Source of the DNA: Streptomonospora nanhaiensis
Lineage (GTDB): Bacteria; Actinomycetota; Actinomycetes; Streptosporangiales; Streptosporangiaceae
Direction of reading: 5' to 3'
Assembly (NCBI RefSeq): GCF_013410565.1
Contig: NZ_JACCFO010000001.1
Coordinates: 372,001-436,000, forward strand
DNA: 64,000 nt
Below the pieces are notes generated by a model. That model was given only the letters and a program-made list of their open reading frames with translations, was not told where the DNA came from and ran no database searches. Each line of letters begins with the position of its first letter. Position 1 is the stretch's first letter. This document shows, one piece after another, positions 26,016 through 34,793 of this stretch. Both the position numbers and the translations under genes were made by a program.

Positions 26016-28295
26016 ATGGTGGACCAGCCGACCGGTCCCGCCGCGAACCCCCCTTCGCCCGCACCCTCACCCTCGGGCCGCTTCGACCTGCGCGGCGGCA
26101 TCGCCGCGCTGGGCCGCCGCACCCGGTCGGGTGCCGCCGGCCTGACCATCGTCGTACTGGCCGCCGCGCTCATCAGCACCGCGTTCGGTCTGGGCGCCAT
26201 GGGCCGCGCCGACGAGATGTCCGACGGCGCCGCGTGGCTGTGGAACAGCCCGGCCGGCGAACTCGCGCGCGTCAACGGCAACAACGCCGAGGTCGACCTG
26301 GTGACCTCCCTGCCCGACTCCAAGGGCGGCGCGGTCGAGGTCTCCCAGAACGACGAGTACCTGCTGCTGCACGACCCCTCCACCGGCAAGGTCACCTCGG
26401 TGGACCTGCGCGAGATGGGCTTCTCCGGCGTCCTCGACCTCGGCCGCAGCGGCGACTTCGGCGTGGTCCTGGGCAAGGAGTCCGCCGTGGTGATCGACCG
26501 GCTGGGCGGCGAGATCAAGGCCGTCGACCCCGCCACCCTCCAGCCCACCGGCGCCTCCCTGGAGATCCCCGCGCCCCTGGTCGGCGGCGCGTTCGACGAC
26601 TCCGACACCCTGTGGCTGGGCGTGCCCACCCAGGGCACCGCCGTCGGCGTGCGCGTGGAGGGCAAGGACGCCGCCATCGCCGAGACGGTCTCGGTGGCCG
26701 ACCCCGGCGCCGACCTGGCGCTGACCGTGCTCGACGAGGGCGCGCTGGCGGTGGACCGCGGCGGCGACCGCATCGTGCCCGTCAACGGCGAGGGCGAGGC
26801 CCGGGTGCTGGACGCGCCCGTCAAGCTCAAGGACGCCGAGGTCCCGCCGCGCACCCGCGGCGACCTCGCCGCCATCACCGTCCCCGGCAAGGGCCGCGTG
26901 GTCACCGTCTCCGACGCCGCCGGCGCCGCCGAGGTCGCCTCCTTCGCGACCGGCGGCGAGGGCGCCGGCGCGGCCGTCGCCTACGAGGGCCGTGTCTACG
27001 TCCCCTTCGCCGCCGACGGCAGGGTGCGCGTCTTCCAGCCCGACGGCACCGAACTGAACCCCATCAGCCTCCCCGGCGCCAAGGGCCCGATCGAGCTGGA
27101 GGCCCGCGAGGGGCACCTGTTCATCAACTCGCCCGACACCGGCGTGGCCGCGGTGGTCGATCCCTCCGGCCAGGCCAACCTGGTCGACAAGACCGACCCC
27201 CCGCCCGGCGACGGCGAGGGCCCCGGCGCCGGAGCGCCCGCCAGCGGCACCCCCGAGCCCAGCGCACCGCCGCAGACCCAGCCTCCGGGCGGGGCGCCCA
27301 GCACCCAGGCGCCGCCCGCGCCGGGCACCGGCGAGAGCCAGACGCCGCGGCCCGGTCCGCAGGACGAGGAGCCGCAGGAGCCCTCCAACCCGCCGCCCGC
27401 CGACAACGACGGTGACGGCGAGGGCGGCGGCGGTGAGGGCGACGGCGAGACCGAGGAGCCCGAGAGCACCGACGCCCCCGGCGCGCCCACCCCGGTCTCG
27501 GCCACCGCCGGCGACGGCAGCGTGACCCTGTCCTGGCCTGCGGCGTACTCCCCGGACGCACCCGTGGAGACCTACGAGATCACCTGGGAGGGCGGCAGCC
27601 GCACGGTCGACGGCTCGGAGCTGAGCGCCGAGATCACCGACCTCCGGAACGGCACCGCCTACCGGTTCCGGGTGCGCGCGGCCAACCGGTACGGCACCGG
27701 CCCGGCCGCCCAGACCCAGGAGGTCACCCCCGGCCCCGAGGCGCCGGGCGCCCCGGCCAACGTCACGGCCGAGGCCACCGGCGGCGACACCGCAACCGTG
27801 TCGTGGGACGCGGTCGAGGGGGCCGTGGACTACCAGGTGACGGCCTCGTCGTCGTCGGGGTCGGCGGTGCCCGCGCCGCGCACCACCGGCAGCGCGTCCG
27901 CCGAGATCACCGGACTGGAGCCCGGCGGCTCCTACACCTTCACGGTCGTGGCGCGCGGCGAGGGCGGGGTCAGCGGTGAGCCCTCCTCCAGCCAGGAGAT
28001 CACCATGCCCGAGGAGGAGTTGGGCGCGCCCGCGAGCGTCACCTGGCAGGCGTCGGGCGACACGGTCACCGTGTCGTGGGACGCGGTGGAGGGCGCGGCG
28101 GAGTACCGCGTCACCCCCGGCGGCGACGGTGCGGCGGCGCTGCAGGAGGCCACCGCGACGGGCACCTCCCACACCTACCAGCCGCGGGGGGCCGGGCGCT
28201 GCTACTCGTTCACGGTGACGGCGCTGGGCGCCGACGGCACCGCGGCCGAGAGCGGCACCACCAGCCAGGCCAGCTGCGTACGCGAGTTCAACTGA
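26016..28295 (+). CDS. Membrane-anchored extracellular protein with three FN3 domains
   Basis: The 759-aa protein has a disordered cytoplasmic N-terminus, one transmembrane helix at about 43-65 (LTIVVLAAALISTAFGLGAMG), a repetitive beta-rich region at about 70-390 that looks like a propeller (repeated blocks such as YLLLHDPSTGKVTSVDLRE), and a Pro/Gly/Glu-rich linker (about 390-485). Three fibronectin III domains then start near 487, 575 and 668, each with the SVTLSW or TVSWDAVEG strand. The C-terminus contains two cysteines. It is probably a surface receptor or adhesion-like scaffold. The FN3 pseudokinase 6.5 kb downstream has a similar extracellular tail, suggesting a shared context. Confidence 0.8.
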   Translation: MVDQPTGPAANPPSPAPSPSGRFDLRGGIAALGRRTRSGAAGLTIVVLAAALISTAFGLGAMGRADEMSDGAAWLWNSPAGELARVNGNNAEVDLVTSLPDSKGGAVEVSQNDEYLLLHDPSTGKVTSVDLREMGFSGVLDLGRSGDFGVVLGKESAVVIDRLGGEIKAVDPATLQPTGASLEIPAPLVGGAFDDSDTLWLGVPTQGTAVGVRVEGKDAAIAETVSVADPGADLALTVLDEGALAVDRGGDRIVPVNGEGEARVLDAPVKLKDAEVPPRTRGDLAAITVPGKGRVVTVSDAAGAAEVASFATGGEGAGAAVAYEGRVYVPFAADGRVRVFQPDGTELNPISLPGAKGPIELEAREGHLFINSPDTGVAAVVDPSGQANLVDKTDPPPGDGEGPGAGAPASGTPEPSAPPQTQPPGGAPSTQAPPAPGTGESQTPRPGPQDEEPQEPSNPPPADNDGDGEGGGGEGDGETEEPESTDAPGAPTPVSATAGDGSVTLSWPAAYSPDAPVETYEITWEGGSRTVDGSELSAEITDLRNGTAYRFRVRAANRYGTGPAAQTQEVTPGPEAPGAPANVTAEATGGDTATVSWDAVEGAVDYQVTASSSSGSAVPAPRTTGSASAEITGLEPGGSYTFTVVARGEGGVSGEPSSSQEITMPEEELGAPASVTWQASGDTVTVSWDAVEGAAEYRVTPGGDGAAALQEATATGTSHTYQPRGAGRCYSFTVTALGADGTAAESGTTSQASCVREFN

Positions 28296-28306
28296 CCACG
28301 CCGGCG

Positions 28307-28324
28307 GGCCGCCCGCGGGCGGCC
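28307..28324 (+). terminator. Palindromic terminator after the FN3 gene
   Basis: GGCCGCCCG-CGGGCGGCC is an 18-bp perfect palindrome beginning 11 bp after the stop codon. It has no U-tract. Confidence 0.5.
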
Positions 28325-28352
28325 CTGCTGAGGACGGCAGAAGGGAGCGACG

Positions 28353-28802
28353 GTGTCGCCCAGGAAGCACCGCACCAGGACCTGGATCACGGCGGCGGGC
28401 GCCGTGGCGGCCATCACCGCCTCGCTGTTCATGACGTCGGCGACGGCGGCTCAGGGCGCCGACCCCGCCCAGGTGTGCCGCAGCGGCGGAGGAGCCGACG
28501 GCAGCGCCTACACCCAGCCGGTCAACCAGGTGGCGGTGCCCGGCGGCAAGGGCACCGTGTACCTCTACTACGACTCCGCCACCGGTATCAACTGCGCCGT
28601 CACGATGGGATCCGTCTCGGGGGCCACCTACATGGACGTCGGGCTGCGCCGCACCCAGGAGGGCGCGGGCGAGTGGGACTCGGGCACCTTCTCCTCCTAC
28701 GCCGGGCCGGTCTACGTATCGGCCAAGGGCATCTGCGTCGACTTCACCGGCGCCGTCGGCGACCGCTCGGTCACCGTGATCGGCAAGAACTGCGGCGCCT
28801 GA
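28353..28802 (+). CDS. Secreted SapA-like (spore-associated protein A) protein
   Basis: The 149-aa product has an N-terminal signal peptide (basic start, hydrophobic core, probable cleavage after TSATAAQGA near residue 36). The mature part has four cysteines and the motifs GTVYLYYDSATGINCAV and SYAGPVYVSAKGICVDF. These match the pattern I know from spore-associated protein A of streptomycetes, a small exported protein found with spores and in culture fluid. The start is GTG with AAGGGAG upstream. The molecular role is not known. Confidence 0.75.
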   Translation: MSPRKHRTRTWITAAGAVAAITASLFMTSATAAQGADPAQVCRSGGGADGSAYTQPVNQVAVPGGKGTVYLYYDSATGINCAVTMGSVSGATYMDVGLRRTQEGAGEWDSGTFSSYAGPVYVSAKGICVDFTGAVGDRSVTVIGKNCGA

Positions 28803-28943
28803 GCCGCCCGGCCCGCGCCGCGCGCGTGCTGCGCGGCGGGTCCCGGGCACCGGTATAGGGTGCCGTGCGTGGCGGCCCGCCCGCGCCGCGTGGGGGCGGC
28901 GGCGCCGCGGCAGTCCCGCAGCCAGCACAGGGGGAGACCGCAG

Positions 28944-29405
28944 ATGAGTCCGTCCATCGCAACCACCACCAGGGTGTCGCGCGAGGAGCTGCTGGAGTTC
29001 GTCCGGCCGCGCCACCGCGCCGTCCTCCTCACCCGGCGCGCCGGCGGTGAACCGCAGATGTCGCCCGTGACCTGCGGGGTGGACGACTCGGGCCGGATCG
29101 TGGTCTCGACCTACCCCGAGCGCGCCAAGGCCCGCAACGCCGCCCGCGACCCCCGCGTGAGCGCGGTCGTGCTCTCCGACGAGTGGAACGGGCCCTGGGT
29201 GCAGGTGGACGGCACCGCCGAGGTGATCGAGGGCGAGGACGCCGTCGAGCCGCTGGTGGAGTACTTCCGCAACATCTCCGGTGAGCACCCCGACTGGGAG
29301 GAGTACCGCGCCGCCATGCGCCGCCAGGGCAAGGCCCTGCTGCGCCTCACGCCGGAGCGCTGGGGGCCGGTCGCCACCGGCGGGTTCCCCGCCCGGCTGG
29401 CCTGA
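28944..29405 (+). CDS. PPOX-class F420-dependent oxidoreductase
   Basis: The 153-aa protein is a split-barrel flavin/F420 fold: FVRPRHRAVLLTRRAGGEPQMSPVTCGVDD at the N-terminus, RAKARNAARDPRVSAVVLSDEW for cofactor phosphate binding, and VQVDGTAEVIEGEDAVEPL. Family members reduce small substrates with F420H2 or bind other cofactors; the natural substrate cannot be told from sequence. The ATG at 28944 has GGGGGAG upstream. It is monocistronic, between the SapA-like gene and the MoxR operon. Confidence 0.88.
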   Translation: MSPSIATTTRVSREELLEFVRPRHRAVLLTRRAGGEPQMSPVTCGVDDSGRIVVSTYPERAKARNAARDPRVSAVVLSDEWNGPWVQVDGTAEVIEGEDAVEPLVEYFRNISGEHPDWEEYRAAMRRQGKALLRLTPERWGPVATGGFPARLA

Positions 29406-29899
29406 CACATCCCGCCCGCCGCCGCACGCGGCACCGACCACCCGCACCCATCGCCCGCGACCACCACCCACCACAGCAACCCGCGACCACCGCGCGCCGG
29501 GCGGCCGACCGGACGGCCCCGCCCGGCGTCCGCGCCGACCACACAGGCGCCGACCACATCGGCGCCGGCGACGGGCGCACGCCGATCCGGCGCCCGGTCC
29601 CCGGCACCCCCCGCGGCCGCGAAGCGCCCCCGCCCCCGGCGCTCTCCGCCGCCCCGCAGCCCCCGGCCGCACCCCGCCGCACGCTGTCCCGCCCCGCACC
29701 CGCGCGACGCGGCGGCGACCCCGCGGTTCCCCGCTCGACGGCCGCTCCCGGTGGCCGCGCCGTCACCCGATCGGCGGGCCGAAAGCGACTATTTGGTCGA
29801 ACCGGAAGAATCCGCAGGGTACCGACGCGGACTTCGGGAACTTTGCGGCACAATGGCTGCGCTGTCCCTTCTTGATCAACTCATGCGGAAAGATTCCCA
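29406..29899. other. 494-bp gap upstream of the MoxR operon
   Basis: The first 350 bp is low-complexity Pro/Arg/Ala-coding-like sequence with no credible gene. The last 120 bp is less GC-rich (stretches such as GACTATTTGGTCGAAC and TTCTTGATCAACTCATG) and should hold the promoter of the downstream operon. No exact -35/-10 pair is convincing. Confidence 0.5.
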
Positions 29900-30934
29900 G
29901 TGAGCACCCATGTACCTCCCCATCCGTCCGGCGCACCCCACGGCGCCGCCGGAGCGGTGACAGCGGACGAGGCGGCACTTTTCGCGGACGAGTTCGACGG
30001 GATCGCCGCCTCCGTCGAATCGGCCCTCTTCGGCAAGACCGAGGTCGTGCGCCTGGCCCTGGTCGCGATGCTGGCCCGCGGCCACATCCTGCTGGAGGAC
30101 GTCCCCGGGACCGGCAAGACCACCCTGGCCCGCGCCATCGCCGCCTGCGTCAACGGGCACTGGCGCCGCGTGCAGTTCACGCCCGACCTGCTGCCCTCCG
30201 ACGTCACCGGGGTCACGGTGTTCAACCAGGGCACCCGGGAGTTCGAGTTCCACCCCGGACCCGTCTTCGCCAACGTCGTCGTCGCCGACGAGATCAACCG
30301 CGCCTCGCCCAAGACCCAGTCGGCCCTGCTGGAGGTCATGGAGGAGGGCATGGTCACCGTCGACGGCTCCCGCTACATGGTGCCCTCGCCGTTCCTGGTG
30401 GTGGCCACGCAGAACCCCGTCGAGATGGACGGCACCTACCGGCTCCCCGAGGCCCAGCTCGACCGGTTCCTCGTCCGGCTGTCCCTGGGCTACGCCGACC
30501 ACGCCGCCGAACTCGCCATCATCCGCGGCGACCGCCTCACCTCGCCCGAGGACCTCACCCCGCGCACCGGGGCCGAGCAGATGGACCGCATGGCCGAGGC
30601 CGCGCGGCGCGTCCACGTCCACGACTCCGTCTACGAGTACGTGCTGCGGATCGCCCACGCCACCCGCAACCACCCCGCGCTCAGCGTGGGCCTGTCCACC
30701 CGCTCCACGGTGGCCATGGCGCACGTGATGCGGATGCTCGCCCTCACCTCGGGGCGGCCCTTCGTCAGCCCCGAGGACGTCAAGCGGCTGGCGCCGCCGG
30801 TGTGGGCGCACCGCCTGGTGCTCTCGCCCGAGGCGGCGGTGGGCGGGCGCAGCGGCGCGGCCGTGCTGGAGGAGATCCTGGAGCAGGTCCCGGCACCCCA
30901 GCCGGGGTACACGGGGGCGGCGGCGGGCCGCTGA
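29900..30934 (+). CDS. MoxR-family AAA+ ATPase
   Basis: The 344-aa protein is a canonical MoxR ATPase: Walker A EDVPGTGKTT (66-75), Walker B VVVADEINRASPKTQSALL, sensor 1 VVATQNPVEMDGTYRLPEAQLDRF with arginine finger, and an AAA lid domain. It begins the operon MoxR-DUF58-(small ORF)-transglutaminase-like-pseudokinase; in other bacteria such operons are proposed to mature or assemble membrane or secreted complexes. The GTG at 29900 is followed by STHVPPHPSGA, and GGAAAG lies upstream. The stop overlaps the DUF58 start (TGATG). It is distinct in sequence from the YehL-like ATPase at 7.3-8.4 kb. Confidence 0.93.
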   Translation: MSTHVPPHPSGAPHGAAGAVTADEAALFADEFDGIAASVESALFGKTEVVRLALVAMLARGHILLEDVPGTGKTTLARAIAACVNGHWRRVQFTPDLLPSDVTGVTVFNQGTREFEFHPGPVFANVVVADEINRASPKTQSALLEVMEEGMVTVDGSRYMVPSPFLVVATQNPVEMDGTYRLPEAQLDRFLVRLSLGYADHAAELAIIRGDRLTSPEDLTPRTGAEQMDRMAEAARRVHVHDSVYEYVLRIAHATRNHPALSVGLSTRSTVAMAHVMRMLALTSGRPFVSPEDVKRLAPPVWAHRLVLSPEAAVGGRSGAAVLEEILEQVPAPQPGYTGAAAGR

Positions 30935-32061
30935 TGCCGACGACACGGGGATGGCTGGTCGCCGCCGCCGGCGCGCTGCTGCTCACTGCGGGGGTGGTGT
31001 CGCAGTACAAGGAGGTGGCGGTGCTGGGCGCCGTCGCGCTGCTGGCGGTCGCCGCCGCCGTCGCCGTGGTGGGCCGCCCCGCCGAGGTGGTCGCCGAACG
31101 CGCCATCCCGGCCGTCCGCACCACGCCGGGCTCCACCGTGCGGGTGCGCATCCGCGCGCGCAACACCGGACGGCGCGCCCTCCAGGTCAGCGAGCGCGTG
31201 GCCGGTGCCGACGGCGAGCGCCACGTGCCGCTGCCGCCGCTGGCCGCCCGCGCCACCGGGGAGTCCGGCTACCGGGTCGCGGCCGCGCGCCGCGGGGTGA
31301 TCGAGCTGGGTCCGCTGCGGGCGGGCCGCTCGGACCCCCTGGGCCTGGCCGAACTGCGGCGGGGCTACGGGCCGGCCGACCGCATCTGGGTGCACCCCCG
31401 CTGGGAGCACCTGCGCGCCATCCCCGTGGGCCGGGTGGCCGACCCCGACGGGGTCGTCGACAACGCCCGCGCCGGCACCCTCACCTTCCACACGCTGCGC
31501 GACTACGTGCCCGGCGACGACCTGCGGCACGTGCACTGGCGCAGCTCGGCGCGGCTGGACAAGCTCGTGGTGCGCGAGTACATCGACACCTCCCAGACGC
31601 GGGTGTGCGTGCTGCTGGACGACCGGCCCACGCCCGGCGGCGACACCCGGCTGGACGAGGCCGCCGGCGCCGCCGCCTCCATCCTGGCCACCGGCGTGCG
31701 GTCCTCGCTGCACTGCGAGCTGCGGCTGGTCAGCGGCCGGGGCCGGGAGAGCACGGCCGGACTCCCCACGCTGCTGGACCTGCTGGCCGAGGCGCGGCCC
31801 ACGCCCGAGGCCGACCTGCCCGCCGCGCTGCGCATGGCGCGCGCCCGGCCCGCCGGCGACACCGCCGTGCTGGTCAGCGGCGCGCTCACCGACGCCGACC
31901 TGCGGCTGTTCGCCCAGTTGCGCGACCGCTACGCGGGCCTGCTGGCGGTCCTGGTCGGCGCCGAGGAGCGCCCGGCCGCGCCCGCCGGGGTCACCCTGCT
32001 CGCCGCCGGCGACGCCGCTGGCTTCGCCGACCGCTGGAACGAGGCACCATGGTCGCGGTGA
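30934..32061 (+). CDS. DUF58-domain membrane protein
   Basis: The 375-aa protein has two N-terminal membrane helices (about 5-22 and 28-46), a beta-rich segment, and the DUF58 signature at about residues 189-207 (RDYVPGDDLRHVHWRSSAR). The C-terminal region resembles a VWA-like fold (CVLLDDRP, TAVLVSGALTD). DUF58 proteins are constant partners of MoxR ATPases and probable substrates or effectors. The ATG overlaps the MoxR stop by one base, giving tight coupling. Confidence 0.92.
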   Translation: MPTTRGWLVAAAGALLLTAGVVSQYKEVAVLGAVALLAVAAAVAVVGRPAEVVAERAIPAVRTTPGSTVRVRIRARNTGRRALQVSERVAGADGERHVPLPPLAARATGESGYRVAAARRGVIELGPLRAGRSDPLGLAELRRGYGPADRIWVHPRWEHLRAIPVGRVADPDGVVDNARAGTLTFHTLRDYVPGDDLRHVHWRSSARLDKLVVREYIDTSQTRVCVLLDDRPTPGGDTRLDEAAGAAASILATGVRSSLHCELRLVSGRGRESTAGLPTLLDLLAEARPTPEADLPAALRMARARPAGDTAVLVSGALTDADLRLFAQLRDRYAGLLAVLVGAEERPAAPAGVTLLAAGDAAGFADRWNEAPWSR

Positions 32062-32471
32062 CACCGCCGCCCCTTCCGCCTGCCGCCGACTCCGCCCCGC
32101 CCCGGGCGCGCCGTGCCCCGAAGCACCGCTCGGCGGGCGGGGACGCGTCCGCCGCCGGTGCGACCGCCTGTTCGCCCAACGCGGGCCGAGGAACCGCCGA
32201 CGGCCCCCAGAGCGCGGGCGGCGGGGCCGCGACCGGTCGGCTGGCCGATTCCGGCATTTCTTCGGCGGGAACCGGGCCGCGCGCGGGGGCCGTCGTAGGG
32301 GGTACTCCACCGGGCGGCCCGCCGCTGGGGCCGCCCCGCCCGGCAGCCGCCGCGCCGACCTCCGCCTCGACGAGGGGCGATCCGCCCGGCCGGCGGAGCC
32401 GCCGCGCCGGTGCCCGCACGACCACCACGACCGGAGCCGACCGCAGGAAGGAGGCGGCATGGCCGCGATGA
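32049..32471 (+). CDS. Doubtful low-complexity ORF between the DUF58 and transglutaminase-like genes
   Basis: This 140-aa frame, starting MVAVTPPPLPPAADSAPP, overlaps the end of the DUF58 gene by 13 bp and the start of the next gene by 13 bp, which is the spacing expected of a coupled operon member. The protein is almost entirely Pro, Ala, Gly, Arg and Thr, with no domain or membrane segment. It could be a real disordered linker protein or simply fill the 400-bp gap by chance. I find no second line of evidence. Confidence 0.25.
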   Translation: MVAVTPPPLPPAADSAPPRARRAPKHRSAGGDASAAGATACSPNAGRGTADGPQSAGGGAATGRLADSGISSAGTGPRAGAVVGGTPPGGPPLGPPRPAAAAPTSASTRGDPPGRRSRRAGARTTTTTGADRRKEAAWPR

Positions 32472-34744
32472 CCGCCCCCGCCGGGCCGGGCTCCGCCGCG
32501 CCCGAGCCGCCCGGCCGGCCCCCGGCGCCCCCGCGCCGCCCCGGCCCCCGGCCGCGCGCACTGGTGGCCGCCGCCGGACTCGTCCTGGCCGCCGCCGCGG
32601 GCGGCGTGGCGCTGGCGCCCGGCTACGCCCGGCCCGGAGTCCTCTACACGCTCCTGCCCGCCTGCGCCGTGGCCGCCGTGGCGGCCACCCTGCTGCTGCG
32701 GCGGCGCACCACCGCGTTCCGCACCGTCCTGGCCGGCCTGCCCGTGCCCCTGGCCGCCGTGGTGGCGGTGGCGGCGTGGCTGCCCGGCGAGGGTTCCGGA
32801 GTTCTCGGCGGCGCCGGCGAGGCGCTGCTGCACTCGGGCGCGCGCATCCTCACCAGCACCGCGCCCACGCCGCTGAGCGTCGACACCCTCACCCTCCCGC
32901 TGCTGGCCACCTGGCTCACCGGCACCGCCTCGGCGCTGGCCTGGCGCGCGCGCCGCGCCTCGCTGGCGCTGCTGCCGGGCCTGCTGCTGCTCGTCGGCGC
33001 GGTGGTGCTCAACGGGCCCGCGGCGCCGCCCGGGTTCGGGGCCATCGGCATGCTCGCCGTGGCCGCGGCGGCCCTGATGGCCGTGCCCCAGCCCGCCCCC
33101 GGCCCCGGCGGCGCCGACGGGCCCGCGCTGACCGTCGAGGTGGAGGCCGCCGACGCCCGCACCCGCGCCTCCGGCCTGCGGCGCGCGGTCACCACGGCGG
33201 TGATCACCGTCGTCGTCGCCGCGCTCACCGTCTTCGGCGGCCCCGCGCTGCTCGCGGGCTGGGACGCCACGCCCGGCGACCCGCGCACCGCCGTCACCCC
33301 GCCCATGGCGCCGCAGGCCGCGCTCAACCCGCTCAGCTACCTGTCCGGGTGGGCCGCCGACCCCGACGAACCGCTGCTGACGGTGACCGCCGAGCGGCCC
33401 GTGGACCTGCGCTGGGTCGTGCTCGCCGAGTTCACCGGCACCACCTGGCTGCCCGAGGGCGGCTACCGCGCCGCCGGGCAGACGCTGCCCGCGCCGGTGC
33501 CGCCCCCGCCGCACCCCACCGAGACCACCGCCCGCATCGCCGTCGGCGACGACCTGCCCGGCAACTGGGCGCCCGTGGTCGGCGCGCCCCAGCGGGTGGA
33601 GCTGTCCGACCTGGGCTACGACCCGGTGACCGGCACGGTGGTGCGGCGCGAGGGCGGCCTCGCGGGCAGCGAGTACAGCGTGACCGGCCAGGTGCCCGAC
33701 TGGCGGGCCGAGGAGCTGGCCGGGGCGAGCACCCCCGCCGAGGAGGTGTTCGACCGCTACCGCGAGCTGCCCGAGGGCGCGCCGCCCGTCCTCAACCAGA
33801 TCGTGGCCGCGGTCGCCGCCGAAGGGGCGCCCTACCAGCGGGCCGCGGCCATCGCCGAGTATCTGCGCGACTCCCACTCTTTCGACCCCGAGACCCCCGG
33901 CGGCCACGGCTACGCCAACGTCGCCGCGATCCTCGCCCCGCCCGGGGAGGAGGGCGGCGGCGGCACATCCGAGCAGTTCGCCAGCGCGTTCGCCATGCTG
34001 GCGCGCGCGGCGGGGCTGCCCAGCCGGGTCGCCGTCGGGTTCGGCCCCGGCACCGACGAAGGCGAGGGCCGCTTCTCCGTCCAGACCGGCGACGCCGTGG
34101 CCTGGGGAGAGGTCTACTTCGAGGGCGTCGGGTGGGTGCCGTTCTCGGTCACGCCCGGCGGCGAGGACGGCGACGACGCGGGCAGCGCCCCGCAGAGCGC
34201 CCCCGAACCCGAGGACGCCGAGCAGAACCAGGACGAGGACCCCGACTCCGACGCCCACGACGTGTCGGCGCCCCCGCGCGAGCGCGGCGGCGGCGGAGCC
34301 TGGGCGGCGCTGCTGTGGAGCGGCGGCGGCCTGCTCGCGCTGCTGCTCGCCGTCCCGGCGGCGCGCCTGGCCCGCGGCGCCCGGCGGCTGCGCGCGGGCA
34401 CCCCCGAGCGCCGGGTGCTGGGCGCCTGGCGGGAGCTGCGCGACGGCCTGCGGCAGAGCGGCGCGGACCTGCCGCCCGGCAGCACGGTCGGCGACACCCT
34501 CGCCGCCGCACGCGACCTGCTGCCCGAGGGCGCCCGCGCGGGAGCCCAGGCCGACCTGGACCGGCTGGGCCACGCCGTCAACAGCGTCGGGTTCGCCTCG
34601 GGGCCCGACGTCGACGCGGCCGCGGCGGCGCGCGTGGCCGACGGCGTCCGCCGCACCCTGCGGCTGCTGCGCGCCGGCCGGGACCGCCGCAAGCGGCTCA
34701 CCTGGTGGTTCGACCCCCGACCCCTGTTCTGGCGGACGCCGTGA
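32459..34744 (+). CDS. TgpA-type transglutaminase-like membrane protein without catalytic triad
   Basis: The 761-aa protein has five or six N-terminal membrane helices (about 30-235), an extracellular transglutaminase-core domain (about 430-570), another membrane helix near 618-636 and a cytoplasmic tail. In the core the usual catalytic Cys is Ser504 (GGTSEQFASAF), the usual His is Val547 (GDAVAWGEVYF) and the usual Asp is Ser563 (VPFSVTP). All three catalytic positions are changed while the surrounding fold motifs are kept, so it is probably a binding or structural domain. The ATG at 32459 has GGAGGC upstream. Confidence 0.88.
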   Translation: MAAMTAPAGPGSAAPEPPGRPPAPPRRPGPRPRALVAAAGLVLAAAAGGVALAPGYARPGVLYTLLPACAVAAVAATLLLRRRTTAFRTVLAGLPVPLAAVVAVAAWLPGEGSGVLGGAGEALLHSGARILTSTAPTPLSVDTLTLPLLATWLTGTASALAWRARRASLALLPGLLLLVGAVVLNGPAAPPGFGAIGMLAVAAAALMAVPQPAPGPGGADGPALTVEVEAADARTRASGLRRAVTTAVITVVVAALTVFGGPALLAGWDATPGDPRTAVTPPMAPQAALNPLSYLSGWAADPDEPLLTVTAERPVDLRWVVLAEFTGTTWLPEGGYRAAGQTLPAPVPPPPHPTETTARIAVGDDLPGNWAPVVGAPQRVELSDLGYDPVTGTVVRREGGLAGSEYSVTGQVPDWRAEELAGASTPAEEVFDRYRELPEGAPPVLNQIVAAVAAEGAPYQRAAAIAEYLRDSHSFDPETPGGHGYANVAAILAPPGEEGGGGTSEQFASAFAMLARAAGLPSRVAVGFGPGTDEGEGRFSVQTGDAVAWGEVYFEGVGWVPFSVTPGGEDGDDAGSAPQSAPEPEDAEQNQDEDPDSDAHDVSAPPRERGGGGAWAALLWSGGGLLALLLAVPAARLARGARRLRAGTPERRVLGAWRELRDGLRQSGADLPPGSTVGDTLAAARDLLPEGARAGAQADLDRLGHAVNSVGFASGPDVDAAAAARVADGVRRTLRLLRAGRDRRKRLTWWFDPRPLFWRTP

Positions 34745-34793
34745 ACGCGCGCACGCGGCCCGCCGCAGCCCACCCACGGACGAGAGGACGCCG

